Below are positions 34,178 through 41,474 of a DNA stretch of 64,000 nucleotides, one piece after another (the stretch's first letter is position 1; the number at the start of each line of letters is the position of its first letter). Source of the stretch: Poriferisodalis sp965237655 (lineage in GTDB: Bacteria > Actinomycetota > Acidimicrobiia > Acidimicrobiales > Poriferisodalaceae); contig NZ_CBDEGB010000002.1 of the NCBI RefSeq assembly GCF_965237655.1, forward strand, positions 62,001 through 126,000, in the 5' to 3' direction. The translations under genes were made by a program, and so were the position numbers. The notes below the pieces were generated by a model. It saw only the letters and a program-made list of their open reading frames with translations. It had not been told where the DNA came from and ran no database searches.

Positions 34178-34765
34178 TCAGCTGCGGGCGAATGAGACGA
34201 GGTCGTCAATCTCACCCGCATCGGCCGAGTGCAACGCTGCGAGGTAGCGCTGGCGGCGTGTTTCTGTCGGCAAGCCGAGGTTGTGGCCCGAGCTGAATGC
34301 GGCCCGGCCGAGGTTCGCAATGAGCAAGTCGGCGCTGATGCGACTGTGCCTGCCGTTGCCGTTGGCGAAGGGGTGGATGTCGACAAGACGATGGTGGAAT
34401 CGGACTGCAAGTTCGTCAGGCTCGTACGTCTTGTGCTCCACCCATGTGGCAGCGTCATCTACGACCTTCCGCACTTCCTCAGTGATGTACGTCGGTGGAA
34501 TGCCGATGTTGGTTTCCGACCGCCGATACCGGCCAGCCCGGGCCAAAACTTCGCCGAACATGGCTTTGTGAAGGCCGCGTAGGTACCTGTCGTCGAGAAG
34601 CACCGGCAGTGTCGGCTGCGGGCGCAGCAGGGCCGTGGCGATGTTGCGCTGCTCAGCGGCGAAGAGTTCTTGTCGTGTCGCGATGTCCGGCTGAAGCAGG
34701 CCGGCTCGGTCATCGTCGGGCAGCAGCGTATGTCCGTCCCCGAGCGGGGCGGAGAGGTCGCTCAT
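34178..34765 (-). CDS. Fic/DOC-family protein (mobile mystery protein B)
   Basis: A 195-residue Fic-fold protein. The catalytic loop HPFANGNGRHSRISADLLI matches HPFx(D/E)GNGRxxR except that Ala replaces the usual acidic residue, which affects Mg positioning in AMP-transferring Fic enzymes. The upstream region FGEVLARAGRYRRSETNIGI and IPPTYITEEVRKVVDDAATW is typical of TIGR02613, mobile mystery protein B. The start ATG 34765 overlaps the stop of the partner XRE gene (ATGA). This pair is a known toxin-antitoxin-like mobile module, although its activity has not been established. Confidence 0.85.
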   Translation of the reverse strand: MSDLSAPLGDGHTLLPDDDRAGLLQPDIATRQELFAAEQRNIATALLRPQPTLPVLLDDRYLRGLHKAMFGEVLARAGRYRRSETNIGIPPTYITEEVRKVVDDAATWVEHKTYEPDELAVRFHHRLVDIHPFANGNGRHSRISADLLIANLGRAAFSSGHNLGLPTETRRQRYLAALHSADAGEIDDLVSFARS

Positions 34766-35238
34766 CGGCGGTTGTCGTGCGCAGTTCGCCAGAGATCACG
34801 CCGCTGTCGGAACTCAGCGGCGAGGTCCGCGATCTGAGCTTCAAGTTCGTCGGGAGTGACCTCTTGGTCCTCAAGCCGTGAATGAGCAGTGACGTTTCGC
34901 AGGTGCTTGATGGCCCTGCGCAGGGCCTGATCAGCGACCATTTCGTCGAGGCCGGTGCGAGGCACGAGTACGTAGACGAGATCGCAGTTCATGGCATCGG
35001 CAGCCCGGGCGAGTGTGTCGATCTTGATGGTTTGTTCCCGTTCACCGCGTTCAATTGCGGGGACGCGTGACTGGTGAACGCCCATGCGGCGAGCCAGGTC
35101 GCCGCTGGTCATCCCCAGCGCGTCACGCAGCGTTCGGATCCATCCTTGGGTGGGTGGGGCGAGTTCGGACAGGTTGCCGTGCCGACTGAAACGCTGGTCG
35201 AGGCGGCGTCGTGATTGGGCTCGTTGGTCTCGCAGCAC
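34762..35238 (-). CDS. XRE-family protein (mobile mystery protein A)
   Basis: A 158-residue protein of the TIGR02612 type. The N-terminal RRRLDQRFSRHGNLSELAP is followed by GWIRTLRDALGMTSGDLARR and the HTH MGVHQSRVPAIERGEREQTI, then IDTLARAADAMNCDLVYVLV, the family's diagnostic end of the DNA-binding domain. A C-terminal helical tail (about 50 residues) follows. It is probably the antitoxin or regulator of the Fic partner downstream. The start is GTG 35238. About 22 bp upstream lies an 18-bp AT palindrome that could be its operator. Confidence 0.85.
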   Translation of the reverse strand: MLRDQRAQSRRRLDQRFSRHGNLSELAPPTQGWIRTLRDALGMTSGDLARRMGVHQSRVPAIERGEREQTIKIDTLARAADAMNCDLVYVLVPRTGLDEMVADQALRRAIKHLRNVTAHSRLEDQEVTPDELEAQIADLAAEFRQRRDLWRTAHDNRR

Positions 35239-35254
35239 AGGTCACCTGCTGGCA

Positions 35255-35310
35255 TATTCTGATATATATATATATCATTATGAGATCTGAATGAGTATAG
35301 ATATATCATT
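35255..35310 (-). promoter_or_regulatory. AT-rich promoter/operator of the mobile mystery A/B operon
   Basis: The 18-bp perfect palindrome TGATATATATATATATCA (35260-35277) and a second GATATATC (35300-35307) lie just upstream of the XRE start in otherwise GC-rich DNA. An autoregulatory operator is a reasonable inference. Confidence 0.55.
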
Positions 35311-35381
35311 GACTCAGTGATCTTGCAATACACATAACGCTTCACAAGGAGTAGGCAGCTCAAGCGCGGCGGGGCCGCAGG

Positions 35382-36623
35382 TCAGTCTGAGAGCAGGCGG
35401 GATCGTGCCGCTTCGATCCTTCGCTGGGCACCGGAGCGCTGTTGTGCGAACCTTTCTGCGTCCGTCCGCCGGCCGAGTTCGGAAATCCGCAGGCCGTGGG
35501 TCTCGATAGGGGCGACACCGGAGTCGCACAGCCCCTGGTAGCGAGCGGCCAGGGCCTCTTTCTTGCGTACCTGGTGCGGCTGGAGGCCGTCGAATTGGCG
35601 GGGCGTGATGGGGTCGCCGAGCACGAGGTCTCCCGATGCGACAGCCGAAGCCACAAGTTCCTCGCCGACTGCCGTGCGGACGACGATGCCGTTGAACCCC
35701 TCGTCCTCGCCGGTTGGCGAACCCCCCGGCCAGACATCGGCCGCGGCGACATCGGCGGCTTCGCCCAGAGCGTCGGGGCACAGCTTGCAGCGGGTCTCGA
35801 CGTCCCAGCCGGACTCGTCTTCCCACATGTCCAAGTAGGTCTTGGCGTAGCGATCGCCGGCGGCGGTCTCGACGACCGTCGGTCCCGGGTTGCCATGCCC
35901 GCGGTAGCGGAACAGCGTGAGTTCGCCTTCGTCGATGCCGAATTCGTGGAGGACCGCCTGCGACTTTGACAGGCGCGACTGGCCGCCGCAGACGAGCGCC
36001 AGGCGGATCACGCACAGCTCGTCGACACGCGGGTCAGACTTCGAGAGGGCGTGCACGGCCCCGAGGTCGCAGGGCTTCGCAATGATGGCGAACCGACGCC
36101 GGCGCTCCAGCGCTGCGGCGAGGCCGGAGAGCGGCGCAGTCGGTCCGTAGCGCGAGTTGGTGTTGGCCCGGATCGAGTCGGGGTCGGGCGACAGGACCCA
36201 ACGGCTGCGCATGGGCCGTTCGGGGTCGGCCCCGACATGGAGCACGAAATCCGCCCGGCCGGTGTTCAGCGCATGGGCGCCCAATGCGGTCAGCACGCCG
36301 CCGGTCGCGGCGCGATGGCGCGTGTCAGGCCGGCCGGCCCACGCATAGGACATCCACCGGTGGGCTCCCCACACGGGATCGACAGCGATGCCGTCCTCGG
36401 CTCGAGCCTGCGCCACGGTGCCCGGGCACGCGGCCATGAGCTGGGTCTCCTCGTGGCGTGTGAACGCATCGGTAGGCGAGGGCCGCAGCGACCCCACCGG
36501 TGTCATCACCATCGCGACCCTGCCGCCGGTGAGCGCCTCGCACAGCCCGCAGCCGATGCACAGATCGTTGGCGACGACCTCGGAGATGGAGCGTGCTGTT
36601 TCGTTTGTCATGTTGCGGGTCAT
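35382..36623 (-). CDS. Coenzyme F420 hydrogenase/dehydrogenase beta-subunit family protein (FrhB-like)
   Basis: A protein of about 413 residues of the FrhB family, which holds FAD and Fe-S centres and exchanges electrons with F420 or ferredoxin. The N-terminal Fe-S motif is LCIGCGLCEALTGG. The FrhB_FdhB N-domain includes RHRAATGGVLTALGAHAL, and the C-domain has IIAKPCDLGAVHALSKSDPR, LVCGGQSRLS and the distal pair TRCKLCPDALGEAADVAAAD with VWPGG. Its first ATG (36623, MTRNMTNETARS) overlaps the TGA of the AhpD-like selenoprotein gene (ATGA), and a second in-frame ATG lies at 36611. The coupling suggests that the two proteins act together in a redox step. Confidence 0.87.
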   Translation of the reverse strand: MTRNMTNETARSISEVVANDLCIGCGLCEALTGGRVAMVMTPVGSLRPSPTDAFTRHEETQLMAACPGTVAQARAEDGIAVDPVWGAHRWMSYAWAGRPDTRHRAATGGVLTALGAHALNTGRADFVLHVGADPERPMRSRWVLSPDPDSIRANTNSRYGPTAPLSGLAAALERRRRFAIIAKPCDLGAVHALSKSDPRVDELCVIRLALVCGGQSRLSKSQAVLHEFGIDEGELTLFRYRGHGNPGPTVVETAAGDRYAKTYLDMWEDESGWDVETRCKLCPDALGEAADVAAADVWPGGSPTGEDEGFNGIVVRTAVGEELVASAVASGDLVLGDPITPRQFDGLQPHQVRKKEALAARYQGLCDSGVAPIETHGLRISELGRRTDAERFAQQRSGAQRRIEAARSRLLSD

Positions 36624-37168
36624 TCGGGGATCCAGGATTCGGTTTCGAGGCCGAGCCCGTCGGCGATGCGGTTGGCGTAGGCGTAGTAGCCGACGACCTC
36701 GACGATGTCGAGGATGTCCCGGTCCGAGAAGCCGGCTGCTCGCAGGGCGTCGGCGTCGGCGTCGTTCATTGCGCCCGGGGTTTCGGTGAGCTTGACCGCA
36801 AAGCGCAGCATGGCGGTGCGCTTGGGCGACAGCGGGGCGGTGGTCCAGTCGTGCTCGACGGCGGCGACAAGTTCGTCGTTGTTGATGAGCCGGCGCAGAC
36901 CGCGCCGGTGGTGGACCACTCAGTAGTGGCAGTCGTTGGCGAGGCTGACGACCAGGGCGATGAGCTCGCGTTCGACCTTGCGCAGCGTCGCGGTGCCGGC
37001 CATGGCCGATTCGTAGAGGCTTTGGTGTGCTGCCATGGAGCGGGGGTTCAGCGAGTGGATGGCCAAGATGTGGTCGACCCGGCCGTAGGTGCGGTCCACG
37101 ACCCGGGGATGCAGCTCGCCGAGCTCGCCGTCCCAAGCGTCGTCAGGAATGACCGTGATGCGTGCCAT
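36620..37168 (-). CDS. AhpD-like peroxidase-related selenoprotein with CxxU motif
   Basis: A carboxymuconolactone-decarboxylase/AhpD-fold protein of 182 residues, read through one in-frame UGA. From ATG 37168 the first 82 residues end IALVVSLANDCHY. Codon 83 is TGA at the place of the second Cys of the family's CxxC redox motif, and the frame continues without any shift into VVHHRRGLRRLINNDELVAA, LSPKRTAMLRFAVKLTETPG and DILDIVEVVGYYAYANRIAD, ending ESWIPE. A stem-loop with a GGUCU loop starts 18 nt after the UGA, as in E. coli fdhF. AhpD-like CxxU selenoproteins are known from marine metagenomes. The FrhB-like gene is coupled downstream, and a second copy lies at 53.3-53.8 kb. Confidence 0.87.
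36885..36922 (-). promoter_or_regulatory. Bacterial SECIS element with UGA(Sec) codon
   Basis: On the minus strand the UGA (36922-36920) is followed after 18 nt by loop GGUCU (36901-36897), closed by a perfect 7-bp stem CCGGCGC / GCGCCGG. The spacing and loop sequence equal those of the E. coli formate dehydrogenase H SECIS. Confidence 0.83.
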
Positions 37169-37222
37169 GGTGCAGCGTTTCACACGGGCGCGCTCCGCTT
37201 CGCGGAACCGAAGATCAGCACT

Positions 37223-38263
37223 TTGGTTCCGCTCATAGACTCCGCCCACGTGACTCAGGCGGTGGACCGCATCGAGCGGTTGATGAGGGAATGTCCAACT
37301 GGCGAGGTCTGGGCTCTCGTCGGCTATGCCTCGGCTGCAGGGCTGCGCTGGCTGAATGAACAAACCGTCGGGCGACCGGTCCGACTGCTGATTGGGGACA
37401 CACGAACCGGGTTCGCGACTGACAGGGTCTCCCCAGCGGACCGTGCAGGGGCGATTCGCTTCATCAAGCGTGCCGACGTGAAGGTCACAAACTGGTATCG
37501 ACGCAAGGGTGGCTACCGGACCGTGCATGCGAAGGCGTGGGCGGTGATGCCACACGGTGCCGGAGGTCGCCCGGCCGGCGTCGTCATAGGTTCAGCCAAC
37601 CTGACCAATCAGGGGCTGCATCACAACACGGAGCTCGTAGCGCAAGTCGTCGGTGATGAGGCTCAGCGTGTCGCGAGCGAGATGGGAGCAGCGCTCGACG
37701 AGAGCTGGGACGCCAAGGCGAATCTCTTGAAGCGCTTGGAAGGCGGTGCCTGGAATAAGAGCCAAGACGGCCGACGGAGATCAACACAACCTGACCGCAA
37801 GTCGCCTCGCCCGGTGAGATCTGTGGAGGCTCCGAACACCGCTCCGTCGTCGCACCCCAATTCGACCGCGCCATTTCCGAGCCCAGATTCGATTGGCCAA
37901 GACCCGATCGCGGTGGGGCACGAACCCACTTTCCCGCGACATGATGCTCGACCGCCAAATGCCCCCTCGCCCCAGGAGCCCACGTCCCCGGTTCGCGCTT
38001 ACCGCTCGAGAGGCAAGGAGCGTCGCGACCGACTGGGCAGCAATCCCACAGCAACCATGGCGCTCGTCCTCGGGATCGTGGCATTCCTGAGCAATGGGTT
38101 GACTGCGCCCTTCGGTGTGGTCATGGGCCACCTAGGTCGACACCGAGCGAAGAAGTTTGCAGTGAAGGGCCGGCGCATTGCGATGGCAGGCCTCATCTGC
38201 AGCTACGTGTGCCTCCCGGCGTTCCTTGGATGGTGGGTGCTGCCGTTGGTCAACGGGTCGTGA
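37223..38263 (+). CDS. PLD-like nuclease domain fused to DUF4190-like membrane domain
   Basis: A protein of about 346 residues. The N-terminal domain has a single HKD half-site (VHAKAWAVMPHG followed by GVVIGSANLTNQGLHHNTEL), preceded by EVWALVGYASAAGLRWLNEQ and VRLLIGDTRTGFATD, as in single-motif PLD-type nucleases that act as dimers. A Pro/Ser-rich linker (about residues 185-265) follows. The C-terminal DUF4190-like part has TMALVLGIVAFLSNGL, FGVVMGHLGRHRAKKFAVKG and a last membrane segment CSYVCLPAFLGWWVLPLV. TTG 37223 (LVPLIDSAH) or GTG 37250 are the likely starts; upstream sequence is antisense to the AhpD-like gene. Defence or membrane-localised nuclease functions are possible. Confidence 0.72.
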   Translation: MVPLIDSAHVTQAVDRIERLMRECPTGEVWALVGYASAAGLRWLNEQTVGRPVRLLIGDTRTGFATDRVSPADRAGAIRFIKRADVKVTNWYRRKGGYRTVHAKAWAVMPHGAGGRPAGVVIGSANLTNQGLHHNTELVAQVVGDEAQRVASEMGAALDESWDAKANLLKRLEGGAWNKSQDGRRRSTQPDRKSPRPVRSVEAPNTAPSSHPNSTAPFPSPDSIGQDPIAVGHEPTFPRHDARPPNAPSPQEPTSPVRAYRSRGKERRDRLGSNPTATMALVLGIVAFLSNGLTAPFGVVMGHLGRHRAKKFAVKGRRIAMAGLICSYVCLPAFLGWWVLPLVNGS

Positions 38264-38433
38264 CGTCTATTGAGTCCCCAAGGCTCGCTCAATGTCAGTC
38301 GATCGGGCTTCTTGGGGTGCGACATCGGCGGTTCGAGTCGGCGCGCTTCTCCACCGCAGATCGTCCCGAATTGAGGCAAGATCTCGGTTGACGACCTAAT
38401 CGGTGACGGCACCACAGGAGCCAGGCATTGGAG

Positions 38434-39666
38434 ATGACAACCGCCTACGCACCCGCATCGTCGCTTGGCTGGCTCGATCTCGATGACGCGGCACGCGAGC
38501 GAGTGGGCACGCTGCTGCGAGCGCTCGAGGGGCCCGGGACTCTTGACGTTCTGGGCCTCGGCACGGTACGCGACGCCTTCTCGGCGATACTCAGCCCGGG
38601 CACCTCGACCATCCAGACCAGGCTCCGTTACTTCATTTTCCTGCCATGGATCTTCGCCGGCCTCGAGACCCAGCGCGTTTCTCCGGCGGAGTACCGCCGC
38701 AGGCTCCGCGAAGACGAGGCGCGGCTCATCGATTGCCTCCGTCACCTGGGTTCCAACCAAGGGGTCATCGGCTACACCGCTGGCCGGGATCTCAAGCGCA
38801 TGCCGAGCGAGGCCTACTGGGGCGGCATGGGGACTTGGGGCCTGAGACGGCTCGACTTCAGCATCACTGAATACGGCCAGATGGCAGCCACCCTTGGGCG
38901 ACACCGGCCCGAACGCGATGACGACAACAACGCGGCGAAGCGGACGGTGGCAATGTGGGCGCAACTCCCGCCCGCCCCGGAGGACTTCTTGCAAGGCGAC
39001 ATCACCTTCGACCTTGGCCCCGATGAGGCGCATCTCTTGGCAGATCACATCCGACGGCATCACAAAGGCACGCTGCTGGCCGTCCTGTGCGGCATGCCGG
39101 GCCTAGCGGCCGACGTCGCCTACCCGTGGGAACTGCCGACAAACGGGATGCCCGATCAACTCGTCGAGGTCCTGCGCCACGCCCGCTGCTTTTCCGAGCT
39201 GACCGTCGGCCCACAGCACGTCTACAACGTGCTTCTTGCGCGCAAGGCGAGACAAGAGTTCGGCTGGGACACACACGAACTCGAATCGCGCCAGCTCGAC
39301 CATCTCGTCGACTGGGCGCAGCTGATTGCCGACGGGCACGAGGACTTTCGCTCCTGGGCCGCAGACCTGCCCGAGTTCTGGAGCTTTCTGGCCGAACACG
39401 GTGTCAGCGCCGGTGCCCGAGATTTCGTCACCGCAATGGTCACGCGAGCAGTGGACGACCCTGAGGGCTTCGTCGACGACCCGGCGGTCCACCGACGCAT
39501 CCGCGACCGGGAAATCCGCCTCAAGTCAAAGCGAGCCCGGCTGGCCCATCGGGCCGCTCTGGAGAACTGGAACCAGGCATCGTTTGGCGGCCAGTTCGAC
39601 TACCGATGGGGCATCACTCGGAGCTATCTCGCAGACATTGCTGCGGGCTTGACGGCGGGCGCCTGA
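38434..39666 (+). CDS. DUF6361-like protein
   Basis: A protein of about 410 residues with ASSLGWLDLDDAARERVGTL, RDAFSAILSPGTSTIQTRLR and YFIFLPWIFAGLETQRVSPA. These are the N-terminal features of DUF6361, an uncharacterised actinobacterial family that I recall next to PLD and helicase genes. The middle has YWGGMGTWGLRRLDFSITEY, and the C-terminus is rich in charged residues, ending DYRWGITRSYLADIAAGLTA. No catalytic motif stands out. The TGA overlaps the ATG of the PLD gene (TGATG), making it the first gene of a three-gene operon with PLD and helicase. The start is ATG 38434 rather than TTG 38428. Confidence 0.72.
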   Translation: MTTAYAPASSLGWLDLDDAARERVGTLLRALEGPGTLDVLGLGTVRDAFSAILSPGTSTIQTRLRYFIFLPWIFAGLETQRVSPAEYRRRLREDEARLIDCLRHLGSNQGVIGYTAGRDLKRMPSEAYWGGMGTWGLRRLDFSITEYGQMAATLGRHRPERDDDNNAAKRTVAMWAQLPPAPEDFLQGDITFDLGPDEAHLLADHIRRHHKGTLLAVLCGMPGLAADVAYPWELPTNGMPDQLVEVLRHARCFSELTVGPQHVYNVLLARKARQEFGWDTHELESRQLDHLVDWAQLIADGHEDFRSWAADLPEFWSFLAEHGVSAGARDFVTAMVTRAVDDPEGFVDDPAVHRRIRDREIRLKSKRARLAHRAALENWNQASFGGQFDYRWGITRSYLADIAAGLTAGA

Positions 39667-41474
39667 TGCTCCAGCCCACGAACCGGCTGACCCTCATCGA
39701 CGCGATGCGGCCACCGGCCGGCTTCTGCTTCGAGTCGGCGATGGCTGTTACCTTCACGCTCGACCTGCGGGCGCTCTTGGCGGCGCCTGCTGCGTTCGCG
39801 CTTACAGGGCCTGACGGCATCGTCTCCGACGGAAGCCAACACGAGCCCATCGAGCTGCTTCACGCTCTGCGGTCCCACGCCGGCAAGATCACCGTGTTTA
39901 GCCAGGTCGGCGACATCGCCATGCCGCCCTCGCGACGGGTCTTCGCCTTCCTTGAGCGGGCGGTTGTCCCCGTCGACGCCCCGAACCACGGAATTGTGCA
40001 TCCCAAGGTGTGGGTACTTCGCTACGAGGCTCGTGATGAACCGGCGGACGGCCAAGCACCGCAGCAGCGGCTGCGTGTGCTGATCGCCAGCCGGAATCTC
40101 ACATTCGATACGAGTTGGGACACGGTGCTCCGCCTCGATGAGACAGCGGATGCGACCGGTGCCGTGCTCGAGCCTGTAGGGGAATTGTTCCAGGTTCTCC
40201 TCACCGCTGCGGTCGGCGCTGTCTCGCCAGCTCACCAACAGCGCGTGCACTCGCTCTCAGCAGCGCTGCGGACCGCAGCATTCGCTCTGCCGACAGGTGT
40301 GAAGGATCTGCGGATTCATGTGCTGGGCATCACCCAACAGCCTTCACCGCTGCCCGGCACTGCCGAGCGGTCACTGATCATCTCGCCGTTCGTCAGCGAC
40401 GGCTTCTTCCAACGAGTGCACCCGGCACCGGTCGACGAACTGGTCAGCAGGGCGGAATCCCTCGACCTTCTTGTGCCGGGCGCACTCGCCAACGTGGCCA
40501 CGGCGTACACATTCGACGACGGCAGTGCAGCCGATCTCCTAGCTGAAGAAGGACGATCATCGCCCCAAGACCCGGGCCGTCCACTCGTCGGACTGCACGC
40601 CAAGGTCTTCGCCTTCGAGGACAAGGGCCGAGCACGCCTGTTCGTCGGCTCCGCCAACGCAACCTGGGCCGCATTCAACAGCAACGTCGAGATCCTCGTT
40701 GAACTGGTCGGACCCACAGCAGTGCTCGGCATCGATCGGCTCTGCGGCGGCACGGAGGACGAACGTGGCCTCCGCGATTTGTTCAATACCTATGGCGGAC
40801 CCGAGCCGGTCGACAATCCGTCCGAGGCAGCGTCGCTTGTCAGCGCACGCCGCGCCATCGCTCGGCTTCCGATCGAGGGCTTCGTCACCGAGAGCGGTAC
40901 CGAATGGGCCGTCACCTACCGATCAGCCGAGCCGGTGCCGGTTGTCGACGGAACGGAGATCCACTGCTGGCCGCTCGCATCGGCCGGCAATCGGCGACGA
41001 GTTGCCATGGGCAAGCCCTTCGAGGTGCGCTTCGAGACCAGCCTCGAGGCCATCAGCGGATTTCTCGCGTTCGAGCTCGCTCACGAGGACAGCACCCTGA
41101 CCGGGTTCGTGATGCCGGTCCCGTTGGTCGACGTGCCAGAGCACCGTGAGCGGTTCTTGCTGCGCGCACTCGTCGGGAATGCGGAGCGTTTTCTTCGGTA
41201 CCTCTTGGCGCTGCTCGATGAGGACTCGGGGCAGATGGACCTGTTGGAGGCGGTGGAGAGAGTTGGCGCAGACGCCTCTGGCGACGGGCACGGTGCTGCG
41301 AGCCTGCCGGTCTTGGAGAAATTGCTGAGAACGATGCGGCGAGACCCGGCAAAGCTCGCTGGGCTCCACCCGCTCGTGTCGGACCTGGCCGAGGATGGCG
41401 CGCTCCCACCAGGCTTCGCCGAGCTGTGGGCGGCCATCTATGACGTGGCAATCGCAGGAGCAGCCGCCCGGTGA
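39666..41474 (+). CDS. Phospholipase D-like nuclease family protein
   Basis: A 602-residue protein with two PLD-type half-sites. The first is GIVHPKVWVLRYEARDE with VLIASRNLTFDTSWDTVLRL; the second is LVGLHAKVFAFEDKGRARLF with VGSANATWAAFNSNVEILVE. Both show the H-x-K-x(4+) and (S/G)xN order of the superfamily. The C-terminal 200 residues are not recognised. Such proteins act as nucleases or phosphodiesterases. The gene overlaps the DUF6361 gene by 1 bp upstream and the helicase by 4 bp downstream (GTGA), so the three products are coupled. A defence role is inference from this arrangement. Confidence 0.83.
   Translation: MLQPTNRLTLIDAMRPPAGFCFESAMAVTFTLDLRALLAAPAAFALTGPDGIVSDGSQHEPIELLHALRSHAGKITVFSQVGDIAMPPSRRVFAFLERAVVPVDAPNHGIVHPKVWVLRYEARDEPADGQAPQQRLRVLIASRNLTFDTSWDTVLRLDETADATGAVLEPVGELFQVLLTAAVGAVSPAHQQRVHSLSAALRTAAFALPTGVKDLRIHVLGITQQPSPLPGTAERSLIISPFVSDGFFQRVHPAPVDELVSRAESLDLLVPGALANVATAYTFDDGSAADLLAEEGRSSPQDPGRPLVGLHAKVFAFEDKGRARLFVGSANATWAAFNSNVEILVELVGPTAVLGIDRLCGGTEDERGLRDLFNTYGGPEPVDNPSEAASLVSARRAIARLPIEGFVTESGTEWAVTYRSAEPVPVVDGTEIHCWPLASAGNRRRVAMGKPFEVRFETSLEAISGFLAFELAHEDSTLTGFVMPVPLVDVPEHRERFLLRALVGNAERFLRYLLALLDEDSGQMDLLEAVERVGADASGDGHGAASLPVLEKLLRTMRRDPAKLAGLHPLVSDLAEDGALPPGFAELWAAIYDVAIAGAAAR

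Noticed and set aside
36620..36919. The downstream half of the AhpD-like gene as an independent gene starting at the codon after the UGA
   Set aside because: It would begin exactly after the UGA without a ribosome-binding site, and it is the C-terminal half of one domain; read-through at the SECIS explains it better.
36624..37136. N-terminal extension of the FrhB-like protein back to 37136
   Set aside because: This lies over the selenoprotein coding region in another frame and is Arg/His-rich; the ATGA start at 36623 fits the family.
36593..37222. N-terminal extension of the PLD-DUF4190 protein to 36593
   Set aside because: The first 210 residues are antisense to the AhpD-like selenoprotein gene; the PLD family begins near 37223.
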